Source: Thysanoteuthis rhombus (taxonomy: Eukaryota > Mollusca > Cephalopoda > Oegopsida > Thysanoteuthidae). From it: a DNA stretch of 64,000 nt. Below the pieces are notes generated by a model that was not told the DNA's origin, ran no database searches, and was given only the letters and a program-made list of their open reading frames with translations. The first letter of the stretch is position 1. Each line of letters begins with the position of its first letter. The translations under genes and the position numbers were made by a program. Location of the stretch: assembly GCA_963457665.1 (NCBI GenBank), contig OY735213.1, positions 56,612,293 through 56,676,292 on the forward strand, given 5' to 3'. Positions 24,530-37,024 of this stretch are shown piece after piece.

Positions 24530-24780
24530 TTTCGGCAGCATGCCATGTTAGGGGTGATCCAATAAAAAAATTGGAAAAAGGGACAATCAATGAACAAGTT
24601 ACTTTACTCACATTTTATTGGGCAGGGATCTCTAAAAATTCTGAATGAAACAAGCGGACACAAACTGAGGGATCAATGAAGCATGAACTCACATTGTAAA
24701 CTGAACCCTCCCCCTGAAGAGTATTTAGGGGAAAAATTTTGAAAGAACAGGTTTTTTTTCTTTCTAGACATAATAGTGTG
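24530..24780 (+). repeat. SINE/LINE-tail-like repeat R4, copy 2
   Basis: Aligns with 11925-12310 through 'GGTGATCCAATAAAAAAATTGG', 'CAATCAATGAA', 'CACAAACT', 'ACTCACATTGTA', 'CTGAACCC' and a G-run/A-run end. It lies between the two D1 copies. Confidence 0.55.
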
Positions 24781-24904
24781 TAAATGTTAAAATTTTCAAC
24801 TTTCTACCTTTATTAAAACAGCCTGTATGCTTGATATTCAGCTAGCCAGACCAATTTGAAAACTGAAGAAACCTATGTTGACAGTTTTGGTTGATGGGTT
24901 CTAA

Positions 24905-25025
24905 TGTCTGACTTTCTATTGATCAAATTTGGTCACCTGGGATAATGTAATTGAGATAATTAGTTTTTGGGGTCTAAATCTATCATATTTAACCTGAACT
25001 TGGCAATCGAAAGACAAAATCAAAA
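24905..25025 (+). repeat. Direct repeat D1, second copy
   Basis: See the first copy. D1 and R4 together look like one repeating unit of about 540 bp, of which only about one and a fifth units are present. Confidence 0.6.
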
Positions 25026-25204
25026 ACAAAAAAGGTAAATGTAATTAGGAAATTAAAATGAGGATAGAATCCAAGTTTCCGTGCATAAATTGGAGAGCAA
25101 TTCACAGATCAAAGCATCAACCACAATCCTACAATTGAATCTTTTCTGCGTCAGAAAAAAAAAAAAAAAAAAAATCCAGGATATGTAAGAAGGAAACACT
25201 CCCA

Positions 25205-25335
25205 CATATGGGCACCTGCTCCAACGGGTGGTAGTGCTTAGCAAACTGGTTTCACAGACCAATACTACTGACCAGAATTCAATTCCCATTGGTGCCCTTG
25301 AGCCACACTAAGCTAAGCTTGTTAATCATCAAAAC
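25205..25335 (+). repeat. tRNA-derived SINE-like repeat (family S2), copy 1
   Basis: A box A-like 'GGTAGTGCTTAGCAAACTGG' and a box B-like 'GAATTCAATTCCC' lie about 45 bases apart, as in tRNA-headed SINEs. Downstream 'TGCCCTTGAGCCACACTAAGCTAAGCTTG' blocks recur at 52185-52260 and 56645-56790. Confidence 0.5.
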
Positions 25336-25467
25336 ACTGGTACATAAATAGTTATGTATAACTTTGAGAAGAGTTATTCATTTACCAACTTTTCAATGAG
25401 TTTCTTGAAGTTGGTATACTGTCATTAACATTCAAAGAGTTTTTCAGATAATCAAACTCCCTGCTTT

Positions 25468-25695
25468 TTTACATTGTTAACACAGCGTTTTGGCCAATTC
25501 ATTCAACAGCCTTCTTCACTGCTATACTATTCGAATGTGATGGTTGCAATGTCATGATGTTAGATATGGATGATATATTTTTCTTACATTGTTAGACCTG
25601 AATTACTATAGCATTCTGTTAACCACCATCATTTTGAAAAGTACACCTGCAGAAGGCCGTAGAATGGATTGGCTGAAACATCATGTTATCAGTAC
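25468..25695. mobile_element. Foldback element, GGCCATAGAATGG family, copy 2
   Basis: The left arm 'GTTTTGGCCAATTCATTC' and the right arm around 'GGCCGTAGAATGGATTGGC' are inverted copies of about 45 bp, each bordered by TGTTAACA or TGTTATCA. The spacer here is about 120 bp, longer than in copy 1. The right arm keeps GAAAC after the GGCY block. Confidence 0.7.
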
Positions 25696-26190
25696 GATCA
25701 ACAAGGAATTCAATCATCAATGGTCAAGTCATTTTTCAAAAACCCTAATCCAAGATTTTTGACAGATTTTATTTATTTGTTCATGTTAATTAGAATAAAT
25801 TTAAATTTTTTTTTTCATTTTTATTTTTTTTACCATAACTCAAAACTTTCACAGCTAAAGTGTTGTATATTTTACTTTTCTTTATGCAGAGGAGATGTTT
25901 TTGAGTTATCCTAAGTTCTGATTTTATATCTAGCAAATCCAAAAACATTTTTCCTAGCTTGTTCATACAAGTAAGATTTCTTCAGGTCTGCATACAAAAT
26001 TTCAAGCTTGTTTCTCTGTCAGACATTTTATGTATTTAAGATTAAGCCTAATCTTATAACTTTTCAAGGATTCTTTAATCACCACAAAATTTGCCTTCAG
26101 CAAAACTTTGAAATAATCCAAGAACAATCAAACAGCAGATTTAATTTATCAACTTGACAAAACTAACATAATTTTTTTGTCTACAGGAAA

Positions 26191-27083
26191 TACAGGATGG
26201 TGCAGAAGTCTTGACTCGTAGGTAGTTCAATATGAGAAATATAGCTGATGTATTTTTATTTTTATTGATATACTATGGCAGATAAGTTGACAAAAGCTAG
26301 GAAAATGGGTTCCGCAGGAACTTACAAAAAGGAACATTGGTCAGTGTTTAAATGCTGTTTTTTTTTTTTCTACTGACAAAGTCTGCATAGTGTTCTAAGT
26401 ATTCAGAGAATAAACAATGAAATTATATATATAAAGCAATGCAAGAAGTTAAGAGATGATATAGGGAGAAAAAAATGTCAGACAGAATTTGTCCAGCTCT
26501 GAGATTTTATCCTCCAAAAATACTTGACTGCTTTTTGACCTCATATGAACAAAAGTAGGAACTACGTCAGTTTTAAAATATGTCATTTTCCTTTTCCGAA
26601 CAGATAACACTGTCCATTCCTGCAGTCATTATGGAGAATGAGCCATGCAGTCTCAAAAATTGGTTGCGGTGTTGGAACCTATTCAGTGGATGAACTTCGA
26701 CCGATCAATCCAGTTGTCTCAGAACATAACCAGTACAAACTAGTAATTTCTGTTCAGCAAGTGGTATTTGGGCATCTTCCATTCAATTGACCTTTCAGGC
26801 AACCATACCTGACTCAATGGCTGAAGAAATCAGGGTGCCATTGTGAAAGCAAGGGGCATCAAAAATCAGTGGTTTGACGGCTAATGTTTTGTGTAAACCG
26901 AGTTTAACAAACAAAAGTTTTTGAAAGTAGATGAATGTTAAATCGAACACTTATGAATACTGAAGTGGAGCATAGATTTAAAAATAATTTTGTCATTCAT
27001 TTATGGTTATTGAATTTTCATTTGATACTAAACTGTTTCTATAAATAAGTGCCTATAGGTGTAGACTTTAGCACCACCCTGTA
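26191..27083. mobile_element. Mariner-like TIR element, 893 bp
   Basis: The ends are inverted copies, 24 of 32 bases matching: left TACAGGATGGTGCAGAAGTC, right (complement) TACAGGGTGGTGCTAAAGTC. A TA at each border fits Tc1/mariner target duplication. The inside has a short frame starting at the ATG near 26275 (MADKLTKARKMGSAGTYKKE), basic and near the left end as a transposase N-terminus would be. No full transposase remains. The superfamily call is inference from the ends. Confidence 0.7.
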
Positions 27084-27189
27084 TATCAAGTAAAAACAGG
27101 GAAAAGTTTAAATGAAGACCCTCTAAAAAAAAAATTTCAAATAGTTTTCTTGTAATTCTATTTTCTAATGAAACTTCTATCTGTACACA

Positions 27190-27460
27190 GATCTCCAAAA
27201 TTTCTCAATTTCTTTAATTAAATTTTGTGGAAGGGTAGACAATAGAGTGTGAAAAAGTTGGTTGAACTTGGGGGCAGATTCAGAAAATTTTCTTGGAGAG
27301 ATATTCCTGTTTTTTTTCCATACATCTTTGTTCATGCTTATGATACCAATGAATTACCATGAAAATTTGTAGAAGGATGAACAATAAGCTATGAAAGAAG
27401 TTATTAAGTTTCAGACGAAAACGTTTTCATGGTATCCACACTTATTTTCTTCATATTATT
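27190..27460 (+). repeat. Old tandem duplication, about 150-bp unit
   Basis: Two degenerate units share 'AATTTTGTGGAAGGGTAGACAATAG'-like versus 'AAATTTGTAGAAGGATGAACAATAAG' blocks, then 'TGAAA-AAGTT', 'CAGA-GAAAA', 'TTTTCTTGG/TTTTCATGG' and 'CCATAC/CCACAC'. Confidence 0.5.
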
Positions 27461-27999
27461 TCACCAAGTCAGAACTGAAAAATTGAAAACTCAAGAAGAA
27501 TAGAATTGATAGTTAATGTAGGCCCATACTATCACATCGAATATCATGCGAGAATCGTGATGAATAATGTAGATCACCAAAATTCTAGGTATCCTAGGGA
27601 GAGAGCAAGTTCTAGAAGGAGAAGGGGTCAGATGACAATTATTAGTTACCACCCTGGTTGACACCAATCATAGACCATCCACTGCTTAATGGAATGATTT
27701 GTCAGACACTTAAGACAAACTTGTGGAAATTTGCAAGTAAGAGAATTTGCTTGATGAATAACAACATACAGAATACTAAAAGGTTGAAGATACGTGCAAA
27801 AATATGTGCACACAATGCAAGTTCATTGGCCAAGTCAGACACAAAGCTACATTTCCAGACGATTTGGAAATTATCAATCTCCTTAGAAATGTTTGCAAGT
27901 TAACCACTTCAATATACCACAAATGAATTCTTGTCTTCTCTAATATATTATGCATTATGTGACTTGTTAGGATTATTTCAGTGAAAGCATCCATTTTTG

Positions 28000-28235
28000 A
28001 ATGTTGCTAATTAGGTGCTTTTCCTGCTAAAGTCAGTGCATTTCTTGTTTAGGCAGGGAAAGAAATTGCAAAATCAGTGTGAGCGAGCTCAAACATTTTG
28101 GCTACTTTTGGGGGTTTTTGACCATTTTCAGCATCTTTCTGGTGTTTTAGTCATTAATTTTTCAGTGCTATTTGGCAGTTAAACTAGCACGGACAATCTG
28201 AGTTGGCAACACTGTGCTCCAGCGCTCATAGGCAC
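28000..28235 (-). repeat. Interspersed repeat R2, copy 3 (minus)
   Basis: The reverse complement shows 'GTTGCCAACTCAGATTG', 'CTGCCAAATAGCACTG' and 'GAGCTCGCTC'-flanked 'AAATGTTTGAG', in the order seen in R2 at 35405-35690. Divergence is higher than between the other two copies. Confidence 0.5.
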
Positions 28236-28599
28236 CTACCCCACCTCACGTAGATAAGGTTGCCAGAATCACCAAGCAGAGATAAAGGATACAGTTCAAA
28301 TTTAAATTCGAATGATTTCTTCAGGTGACTTCCTTCAATGTATCAGTGGAGTTATCTAATGTATTACTTTTAATGAAGTAAAATTTAAGTAGTTGAATAA
28401 GATTATTGAAAATTCCGAATCGTACTGCTCTTGAACTGCTGAATTCTATATTTTTCCCCCAATTTGCATTACATTTTCTGTTTAGTAATTTGGTGAATAG
28501 ATTTTCGATTTAAAATTTTTAAAATTTTATTTCACCAATCTTTTCAAAAATGCATTCAGACTACTAGAGGTATTTTCAATCTTATTTATTTTATCTAAA

Positions 28600-28735
28600 C
28601 ATAATAAGCAAATTTCTTTTGTTTGTTTGCGCATAGATCTTATTGGTTAATTTACATTCTTCCTATTATGACATCGCAACAAATATTACGTCATAGAAAC
28701 TCTTGAGACTTCATGTTCGATTATCTTTTTTAAAA
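28600..28735. repeat. R3-like fragment with CRE-like sites
   Basis: 'TATTATGACATCGCAAC' and 'ATTACGTCATAG' match the paired TGACGTCA-like region of R3. The fragment abuts R1 copy B directly. Confidence 0.4.
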
Positions 28736-28737
28736 TT

Positions 28738-28955
28738 GCTTGATTCAAATTGAGACTAAAAAACAAAAAAAAAAAACGAAACAAAAAAAAAACGAAACAA
28801 AAAAACAAAACAAAACAAAACGAAACAGCAAAAAAGCGAACTTAAAATCAGGATACTTGGATTATCAAAGAGATGACTTCATAAAATAGCTTTACGCACC
28901 TTATTGCCGATCCATACAGAAACAATCCTGGCATTTCTGATGGACATATTCTAAC
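28738..28955 (+). repeat. Interspersed repeat R1, copy B
   Basis: Same order of blocks as 177-335, with an expanded (CGAAACAAAA)-type tract at 28757-28830. Confidence 0.6.
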
Positions 28956-29209
28956 AAAAAAAAAAAAAAAAAAAAAAAAAGAAAAGAAAAAGAAAAAAAA
29001 ACAAACTTTTTTTTAGCTGTTAAAATGACAAAATTTCACCATGAATCCAACATACATATTTAGTATCTTGGCACTCGGGAGTTCTAATCACCCGCTTTTC
29101 ACGATGAAGTGAGACAAAAAAACTTGACCAGGTTCGCTCTTTTATGCCACGGGAGGAAAATGGAAAGTTATATCCACGTTTAAACCCTAAGAAGATGAGA
29201 AACAGGTAC

Positions 29210-29250
<41 letters not shown>

Positions 29251-30400
29251 TTCATTTTCCTTCTCATTTTAAAAGCACTCAGTAACTGACCAAAGTAGTT
29301 GATAGTGAACAGCGAGGTGCTCGCGTACGCACACGATCCCACGCTTCAACATACCTGTATGTTGATGATTCAACTAGAAAAAACTTTGAGAGGAGGTAGC
29401 AGATAACAGACTAATAATTCAGATGTCAGGTACGAGTGTATCGAGTTACGCTAGTCCACATGTCCTCGAGTAGCTACTTAAGAGACGAAGAGGGACAAAC
29501 CTTCAACGAATGAATTGAGTAGATTTTACCCCGCGGGTTAGGGGCTGACACCGTTCGCAAGGTCTGTTTAGATCCTCACCCTGTGATATTTTGAACCTGG
29601 GACGCATACCCAACAAGAGGGTAAATTGCTTATATATTTTACACAATTGACAAGTAGCAAAAATTATAGTAAGTACTCTAATGTTCATTTATGAATATTT
29701 TTTAAAGCAAATAATTCGTTTTTTTACGACAGATATTTTTTATGAATGTATTTATAGATTTTCGGGGAAGTACACGTTTTAGAACTTTCCAAATGATACG
29801 ACGTAAAACAAATTACCATTTTTGTTTAAACAATTCCCAGACAAATCTTTTGTTTTTTTCCCCCGACGGAGAGACTATAGTCGTCTGGTGACACCCCAGC
29901 TTAAGATACGTAGTGTTAACAAAAGAAATCATCAGTATCCAGAGGAATAATTATACATATGCGAAAGCATATTACACGTGGTTCTTTATGTCACATGATA
30001 TATAATTAAATTACTTATTTTTATATATAGTGAGAGAGAGAGAGCTGTCAAAGTGGGGCATAGAGCCAAAAGTTATGAAGTGGATATTCGTCTGGCATCA
30101 GATCCGTCTGAAATTAAGCTATTACTTGAATCACTGACTTCCGTGTGCCTTTTGCCTTCTCTTTGACCGTCATAGTTCTAGTGCCAGTCAAACATACACA
30201 GCCTTTTTTTCTTAGCTTGAATTTAGAAATGATCAGATTCAGAAATCTTTTCTGTCAGGAAAGATTTTTTTTCTCTTTTGAACAAGTGAAATCATCAATA
30301 CGTAATTTAATTTTCTCAACGGTAGGACCGTACGTTAGTCTACTTTACGGCGCTATTTCCGCCAAAATTATCTGAATTTTACATGAACTGTCTCGGGTAG
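28956..30400. other. CpG-retaining gene-free stretch
   Basis: After a long A tract (28958-28981), this stretch has many CpG dinucleotides by eye: for example GCGAGGTGCTCGCGTACG at about 29310, CCGCGGG at 29532, and runs at 29860-30370. Surrounding DNA is CpG-poor. A (GT)n run lies at 29211-29246. It may be a regulatory or recently inserted, less methylated segment. No gene is visible. 'TGCCGACCTCTG' at about 30500 is a lone hAT-like right end. Confidence 0.35.
29211..29246 (+). repeat. (GT)n microsatellite
   Basis: About 36 bp of uninterrupted GT. Confidence 0.95.
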
Positions 30401-30519
30401 ATTTTTAACGACTGAATTTTAAATTTCGACAATTTCTTTTTTTTTTTTACTGTCATCAATAATTGCATGATTGTTGATTTTTAGCTGCAGCCCACCTGTT
30501 GCCGACCTCTGGGTTAGAA

Positions 30520-31889
30520 CAATATTTCAAACTTTACGAATTTATACATAGTTATAGTCAGATGTAATTGAGGATTGGCTATTCATACGACAGGGTTGAC
30601 GGATATAGTTGTTGAATGGTTATTCTTCATCTGAAAAAATAATTGAGAGTTAATGACTAGGATAGCCAGATATTCAACTTCATGCCTGACAATCTGGCAT
30701 TTGAGCACATTTTATGTATTTACGGACCATTGAGTAGATGATGGCTTTTAGTCTTTTGTGTCACCATTTGTTTAATTCATGCCTTCATAAGCATTGCATA
30801 ATTTGTTAACTATTAGTGGGTCCACAGATTTGATGAATTGCAACATCTGTTGATACACCCAGATTTAAATATTATACCGAAAATTAACTAATAAGCAGAT
30901 TACGATAAAATCATCAGAACATTCATTTTTTACTTGCAGAATGAATATTCAAAATTTATTGGCCACAAGGGTAAATCTTTAATCTTTACATGTACGATAT
31001 GATATAATGAACACATGGATCATGGAGGAGGAGAAAAAAAAAGTTAAAAGTGGGCCATTAATATTGATCCAGAGATAAAGAAGATCCAGGGTTGAAGGTG
31101 AAGTCATGAACCACTAACCCTGAACTAAAGTTTCAATTGACTTACACAAGTTAAGTTCTAAACTTACGTCAAGTCAGTTTTGCTCTTTTGGGAAACGGTA
31201 AGAAAAGTTCTACGGTTTAATCATTTACCAACAAGATAAATTGGTGTAGCACTTGTAATGTTACAGCAAGTGGAGATTTATGTCTTTTCTTTTTTTATGG
31301 TGCTGTTATGATCTGAAGAGCCAAAATACACTGAATGCACCAGAAAGGCTAGCAGGCAAAGATCCAACCACTAACATAGGGAGAGAAAACCGAAAATTGA
31401 AAACAAGATGTTTTTAAAGCCAAGTGTGATATTTATTGGTAAATGTCAACCAAAACCATGTTGTGCTGAAGGGTGGGTGTCCTAATTTGCAAGAGAACTC
31501 TGAAACTGTCCTTTATCTTGGAATTAGTCAAAATGTCATACAAATACAAACGCACACAAACATAAAACCCGAGGTAGGAGTTAGGTGGGCATGAAATATT
31601 AGTATGGAATGATAAGTAATTTAGTACTTATTTTGGCTGGTACGAACCCAGGTCAGTACAAGAGACTCCATTATGAGAGTGATTTCTATGTTTATGAAAG
31701 CAAATCAGTCCAAGTGGACACATACCATCAGTCAATCAGATGAATTATTTCAAATATAGAATCTGTTTAGCTATTATTAACCAGTTTTTTATTGACTCGG
31801 TCCTATCTCTGTGATAACTGCAAAACCTTTTCTTTGGTTAATGATTAGTAAATATTATTCAACTCTTTCACAGCTGTATGGGACTAGAG
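30520..31889. other. Unassigned DNA
   Basis: No gene or element is recognised. Confidence 0.35.
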
Positions 31890-32200
31890 TTGAAGTTTAG
31901 CTAGATCCCAAGTTTGATTTTAGGTATGAGCAAAGAGTATGGAAAACACTTCATTAAGACAAATTTCTCTGTGCACAAGCAGCTAATTGAGTACACTAAG
32001 CTGTGCAATTAGGTTGGAGGTATCCCTCAGGTGGACTTGCCAAGTCAGTGTTCATAATAAAGTCCTTGAGACTTGCAAGGATCACTAAGCTGCCACATGC
32101 AATGTAAACTGGGATTTTGTCACTAGCCATTATACTCCATTGGGGATTACCCCCAAAAGACGGAGGCTTTATTTTACCATTAACTTAGTCTGGCACAAGG
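31890..32200 (+). repeat. tRNA-derived SINE (family S1), head-truncated copy
   Basis: Aligns with the body of 58278-58655. Shared blocks include 'AGTATGGAAAACAC', 'CAAATTTCTC-GTGCA', 'AGCTAATTGAGTAC', 'GTGCAATTAGG', 'CTTGAGACTTG', 'CACATGCAA', 'GGGATTTTGTCACTAGCC', 'ACTCCATTGG' and the 'AAGACG-GG-GCTTT' end. Only the box B part of the tRNA-like head remains ('AGTTTGATTTTAGG'). Confidence 0.75.
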
Positions 32201-32654
32201 TCACATATAGGACACTCAGTTAGGATCAAAGTATACAGTAGTAATTGTCAAGTTCATTGAAGCACCCACATTATATAGGTACTAAAGTATCAAACTGGAT
32301 AGAAGTTTCAAGTGTAGGGTACCCAGTAAGAATCGATTTCAATTTAGTGATCATCTACAAAATGATTATCACTAACCATTACCTTCAGGCAAAGTGCACA
32401 CAATCTCTACTTGCTTGGCCATTTTGTTAATTATTCATTGGTCACATGATTGTTTACTTCCAGTTCAGAACAGCTAACAGTGAACTGCTCACAAGATTCC
32501 TACAGCATTTGCTGATTTATTTAAGAGAGTATATATAAGTACCAGGGCAACAGGAAGACACAGAAGGCATTGAATATAATTAAGTGAGTTTTATATGAAC
32601 TTGTGCATCTGCAGAGTGAACGAACTGCCTCCAATCTTACCTAAAAGTAACCCA
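32201..32654. other. Unassigned DNA
   Basis: No gene or element is recognised. Confidence 0.35.
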
Positions 32655-32945
32655 GATATCCGTACCTTGCATAAATAAACCACAGTAGCCCGCATGTACA
32701 CTAGAACTAATTATTTAAAAAAAAAAGAAAAAAAAAGTAAAAGATTTGAGCATTGTTGGTCCAAAATAACCACAGATATCCCCCAAAAGCATTTTTTTCA
32801 GAAAAAAAGAAAACATTTTCAGGTGGTGCCTAGTGTTGTACCCATGCAAAATTCCAAATATGTAACCCCCAAAATGTTACCAGGAGCAATCAGAGACGAG
32901 TACATGTGCATGTACACACAAACACACACACACACAATCGAAAAG
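32655..32945 (+). mobile_element. TACAGGRTAT MITE (family M), partial copy
   Basis: Shares 'ATATCCGTACCTTGCAT', 'GTACACTAGAACTAATTA', 'GAGCATTGTTGGTCCAAAA' and 'GGTGCCTAGTG' with the family. The right part is replaced by a CA-rich run near 32915. Confidence 0.75.
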
Positions 32946-34789
32946 AGAAGAATCTGTTGTGATCCAATATTCAATGTTAGATTTAGTCTATGTACGATTC
33001 ATCATGAATAGTGAAAATGGAAGTTTAGAATTGATCTCGCTAACACGTCACTTGATCTGGATGATGTCGCACTGGAAGCGGGAGGGGGGATGATAAGCAA
33101 AGTAGCATTGGAAGGTTTAACTATTAAATTCATTAAAAAAATTGAATGCTAATATTGAGGGAAATGGCTAAAAGTGGGTATATTCAAAACAAGAACTTCA
33201 TAGCTCCAATAACACTTCTGGGTAATAAGTCATGCAACTTAAAAATCATGAATCGACTTGAGGCGTTGTATGTGTGATGGAAGTAAGACAGACATAATCC
33301 CTGACCTTGCAACCAAGTGATGGGTTGGTTGCCCACTATTGGGTAATATCACAGATTTAGATGAATGCTTCTTTATATTGATTCCAAGACAAGCTATAAT
33401 ACATCATGGTTTTGAAGAAATCAAAGATGGTATCAGATTAGTATTAAAAATTAGCATTTGATATTGGTTCTTTGAAGTTGATCAATCACCTAGAGTCAGT
33501 TTTACACATGATGCAAATATCTTTGTAAAGATACTTAATTATCTAAGAAATATTTCAAATTCAAGTCAATCTACTATAATATAGGGTGTGTACTTGTACA
33601 TCTATTTTTTGTCTGTAACGCTGAAAGGGAAAAGTGTTGAATAGTAAATATATCAGTATGCTGAGATAGAAGTTTAATTCATTGAGTACTGAAACGTTTT
33701 TATCATTTCAGTTAGTATAGTAAGGACTTACACTACTTATGAGATAAAATAGACGGTAGTTGAGTCTTTCATTGATTTCAGAAAATCTTTGTTTATGTCT
33801 TTATTTCTACACCCCCCCCGCCCCCAAAGAAATTATAAAGATTGGATTACTTTCAGGGAAGAGAATATGGTAGAATTACAAAGTTTTAAAGCATTTACAG
33901 CCAAGAGAATTCAACGATTCAAATAATTCATCTTCAGTCATACTCGTAGGATTTCTTTGTGTTTAGTATCTGACTGGATGGAAGACAGAAATCAAATGAG
34001 TTGCATCCAGAGGTTTTTTTACATTGATTTATTAGTTTCAGATGAATACTTGACCTTTTTGTTCCCTAATGAGAAAAAAGGCTGTCTTTTGTATAACTTA
34101 TTCCTCTAGTTTTAATATGAACATTTGGAAGAAAAGGTTCTAATCAAACAGACTGATATATGCTATCAAAGTAGTAGTGTTCAAAATGAAGAAAAAATTC
34201 AGATTAAATATTTTGATATTACAATATATGAGAAAATAGCAGACTCATAATATTGTGATAGAGGGAGAAAATACATAATTCAAGTCTTAAGCAAACAGCA
34301 ATGTCACCCATCTGGTGAGAGCACAAACAGCTAGGGGATAGATAAATCAGCAGACAATATTTGGAGGACAAATATTATGCTAATATTCAACAACGTGAAA
34401 AAGCACAAATCCTGACAAATAGCAGCCCCAGTAGAAGAGTGTTTTTAAGCAGGGATTTTTTTTTTTTTTTTTTTAAATTTTTTCTATTATCTCTGGATCA
34501 ATATTAGTAAATATTTTAGACATAAAGCTGAGAAGATATATCATAGCATTAAAAAAATTAGTAAAGATTTTTTTAAATTTTCCAAGACGGACATAGTTTG
34601 TCAGATCAAAGTTTTATACATGCAAAAAAAGCTTTTAAGAATGTGTAAACTACTTTATGTGACTTGCAGATAATCTGTTGGTAGAAGCCTAAAACCCAAA
34701 TGTACCCTTTACAGAGAAAAATTCAAGCACATGGAGGTATCACAACACACATTATATATGCTAGAGGGGTAGAATACATTTGTGTATTT
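32946..34789. other. Unassigned DNA
   Basis: 33280-33360 resembles the inside of the hAT MITE at 10749-11240 ('CAAGTGATGGGTTGGTTGCC'), but ends are missing. A C9 run is at about 33813 and a T run at about 34458. No gene is seen. Confidence 0.35.
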
Positions 34790-35000
34790 TGGTAGACAAC
34801 CGATGGACATCACGACTCACAACGTGGATCCTCAGAGATCACATGTGTAACCATGGCTGGCAGAATACAAGATGGAGAGATGAACTAGACAAGTTCAGAA
34901 AATATTGGCTCTGTGATGCCGATGATAGAAATGTCTAGCAAATCCTGGGAAAGGTCTACGTCCAACGACAGATGATGAAAGACTGATGATGATGAAAATG
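34790..35000 (+). mobile_element. Non-LTR retrotransposon tail, copy 4
   Basis: Encodes the C-terminal ORF2 pattern: 'DNRWTSRLTTWI' (bases 34796 on), 'GWQNTRWRDELDKFRKYWLC', then 'ILGKVYVQR', and a (GATGAT) tail. It is 5'-truncated, with an in-frame TAG before the ILGKV block. Confidence 0.88.
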
Positions 35001-35404
35001 TTCAAATATTTATAAGACAATACCAAATGTGAATAGTTTTGTCTATCTCAATCTTTGGTTTCAGCTCAGGATGTTGAACAAGTTCTTACATCCTTCATCA
35101 TGAATTCATGACGTTTATACTCTTACAAAATCCTGCATAAAGCCATCACTTCTCCCTTCAAGTTATGGGTAAAATAGCTCTGGTGAGTGTTGCCACTTTG
35201 GGGGCTTGTCATCTCAGTCAATTTCACATATTGCAAACCTTGAAGAACTACCAGAGATAGAGACATGACGTGTGGAGCCTGGGCTGGGAAGGTTGAAGTC
35301 ACAGTCAGTGTAAGGGCACTATTTTTCTACTTAAGAAAAAAAAAAAAAGAAAAAAAATGCTACTCCATTGTGATCTTTTGAAAAACCAACCAACACAAGG
35401 ATGT

Positions 35405-35690
35405 TAGCAGAGAAAATTGCCCAGACAAACTCAGCGTTTCCAACTCTCTAAAGATATTTTTGTGTTAACTTGACTGTCAAAAAGTGCTAAATAAATAAAA
35501 TGGCCCCCAAAACACCCCAAATGACAAAAAAAAACAAACAAAATATGCGAAAAATGGCCAAAATGTTTGAGCACCCCTGTGCTAATTTACAGATTTTTGC
35601 ACTGCCAAATTCTTATTCATCGAAGATGAAATTCCGATGGTGATTTAACATCCATGCCTCTCTCAACTTTGTTGGCAAATGTAAATAAAC
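35405..35690 (+). repeat. Interspersed repeat R2, copy 2
   Basis: See 9570-9830. This copy carries an (A)n-CAAA tract near 35528 in the place of the A run of copy 1. Confidence 0.65.
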
Positions 35691-36991
35691 AAAATAAACA
35701 TGAATAAAATTCCTGGCAGCTCATTTGTGATGCATTAAACAGAAAACCATTTTATCTGATAATGTGGGCAAATCAGTTATGGGTGAACTACTTGAGGACA
35801 GTGTTAGCCTCTTCCCCAGACTAAAAATAGTCACATTTGTCCAAAAGGTCAGGCAACAACGATCCCAGACTGATATTTCGTGACAGGTAGTCACAGTGGC
35901 TCTAGCTTTGCAATTTTGTAGCATTTACCAAGGTGGGCATTGCTTTGATTGGTAATCAATAAATAACTGCGTTGGCAATACATTGGAATGTGGAAGAGGA
36001 AAAGAAAAGAAGAGAAATAAATAGTGTCACCAAGTGTATTGTATTATGATAAAACTTGGTCGAAAGTGTGAGAGATATTTTTGACTCAGGAGATGTACAG
36101 CAATACAAGTTCAATATAGATGGACATGATACACTCGAGATATAGCAATCAAATAGCTTTAGTGATTTACTATCCAGGGATGTGGTCACTAAAAATTAGA
36201 TACACTGAATGATAGACCTGTTGATCTTTCAAACCAGAGAAAGGAATGGTGCCTGACAGGCAAACGGTTTGGGCCGGAAAAAGACAGTCTGAATGGACCA
36301 GCAAGAAGAACTAAAAAGCACAAGAGTAAAAGAAGTTTTAAATTTTCTAAAATATGAAATAAGCTAGTTGAAAGTATCTCCATACTTGTTATAAAAAGGT
36401 TTAGTGGTACCGAATCGCAACTATAGGCTCATAGTAACAGCACATACCAATGACCTACTATAACAAAGTGTGCTGGTAGTAGTTTATGGTATAAAACGAT
36501 ATCATATACACAGCAACACGAACAAATGACTATAAAGTGAAAGATTTTGACAGGAATACGTTAAAAGTTCAGCTACATTCAATAAATGTTTTGGTTTAAG
36601 AAGAAAAGAATACCCATGATGCAAAAATATCCTGATTGTTTTTATTTGAATACCATTTTACCCATGCTGTAAAAAAATGAGGACAGTATTTAGATAATTC
36701 TCCCAGTTCTTGTTTATGTTCAACCAGAATGAACCCTGATTCTTTTTACACATTTGCCAAAAGATAAGGGGAGACCACAATTAGTATTTAAAAGTCATCT
36801 CACTTGACAAATGTTACTGACTGAGATATAGGCATACACATGGCGTATTATATAATTAAGTATCCTTATCAATAGAAGACATCTAGTGGGGCACTGACAA
36901 AATATACATGGAAATGCAGTTTTTAGTTAATTACTTCAGAATAACCATGGTTGGTTAGGGATAGCACCTACTGATATGCAATTGTTGAAAT

Positions 36992-37024
<33 letters not shown>

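Noticed and set aside
29503..29688. Possible tRNA gene or tRNA-like head on the minus strand
   Set aside because: A box B-like GGTTCAAAATATC is seen but no box A at the right distance and no cloverleaf.
32694..33011. 105-codon plus-strand frame
   Set aside because: It lies mostly inside a family M MITE copy with poly(A) and CA runs.
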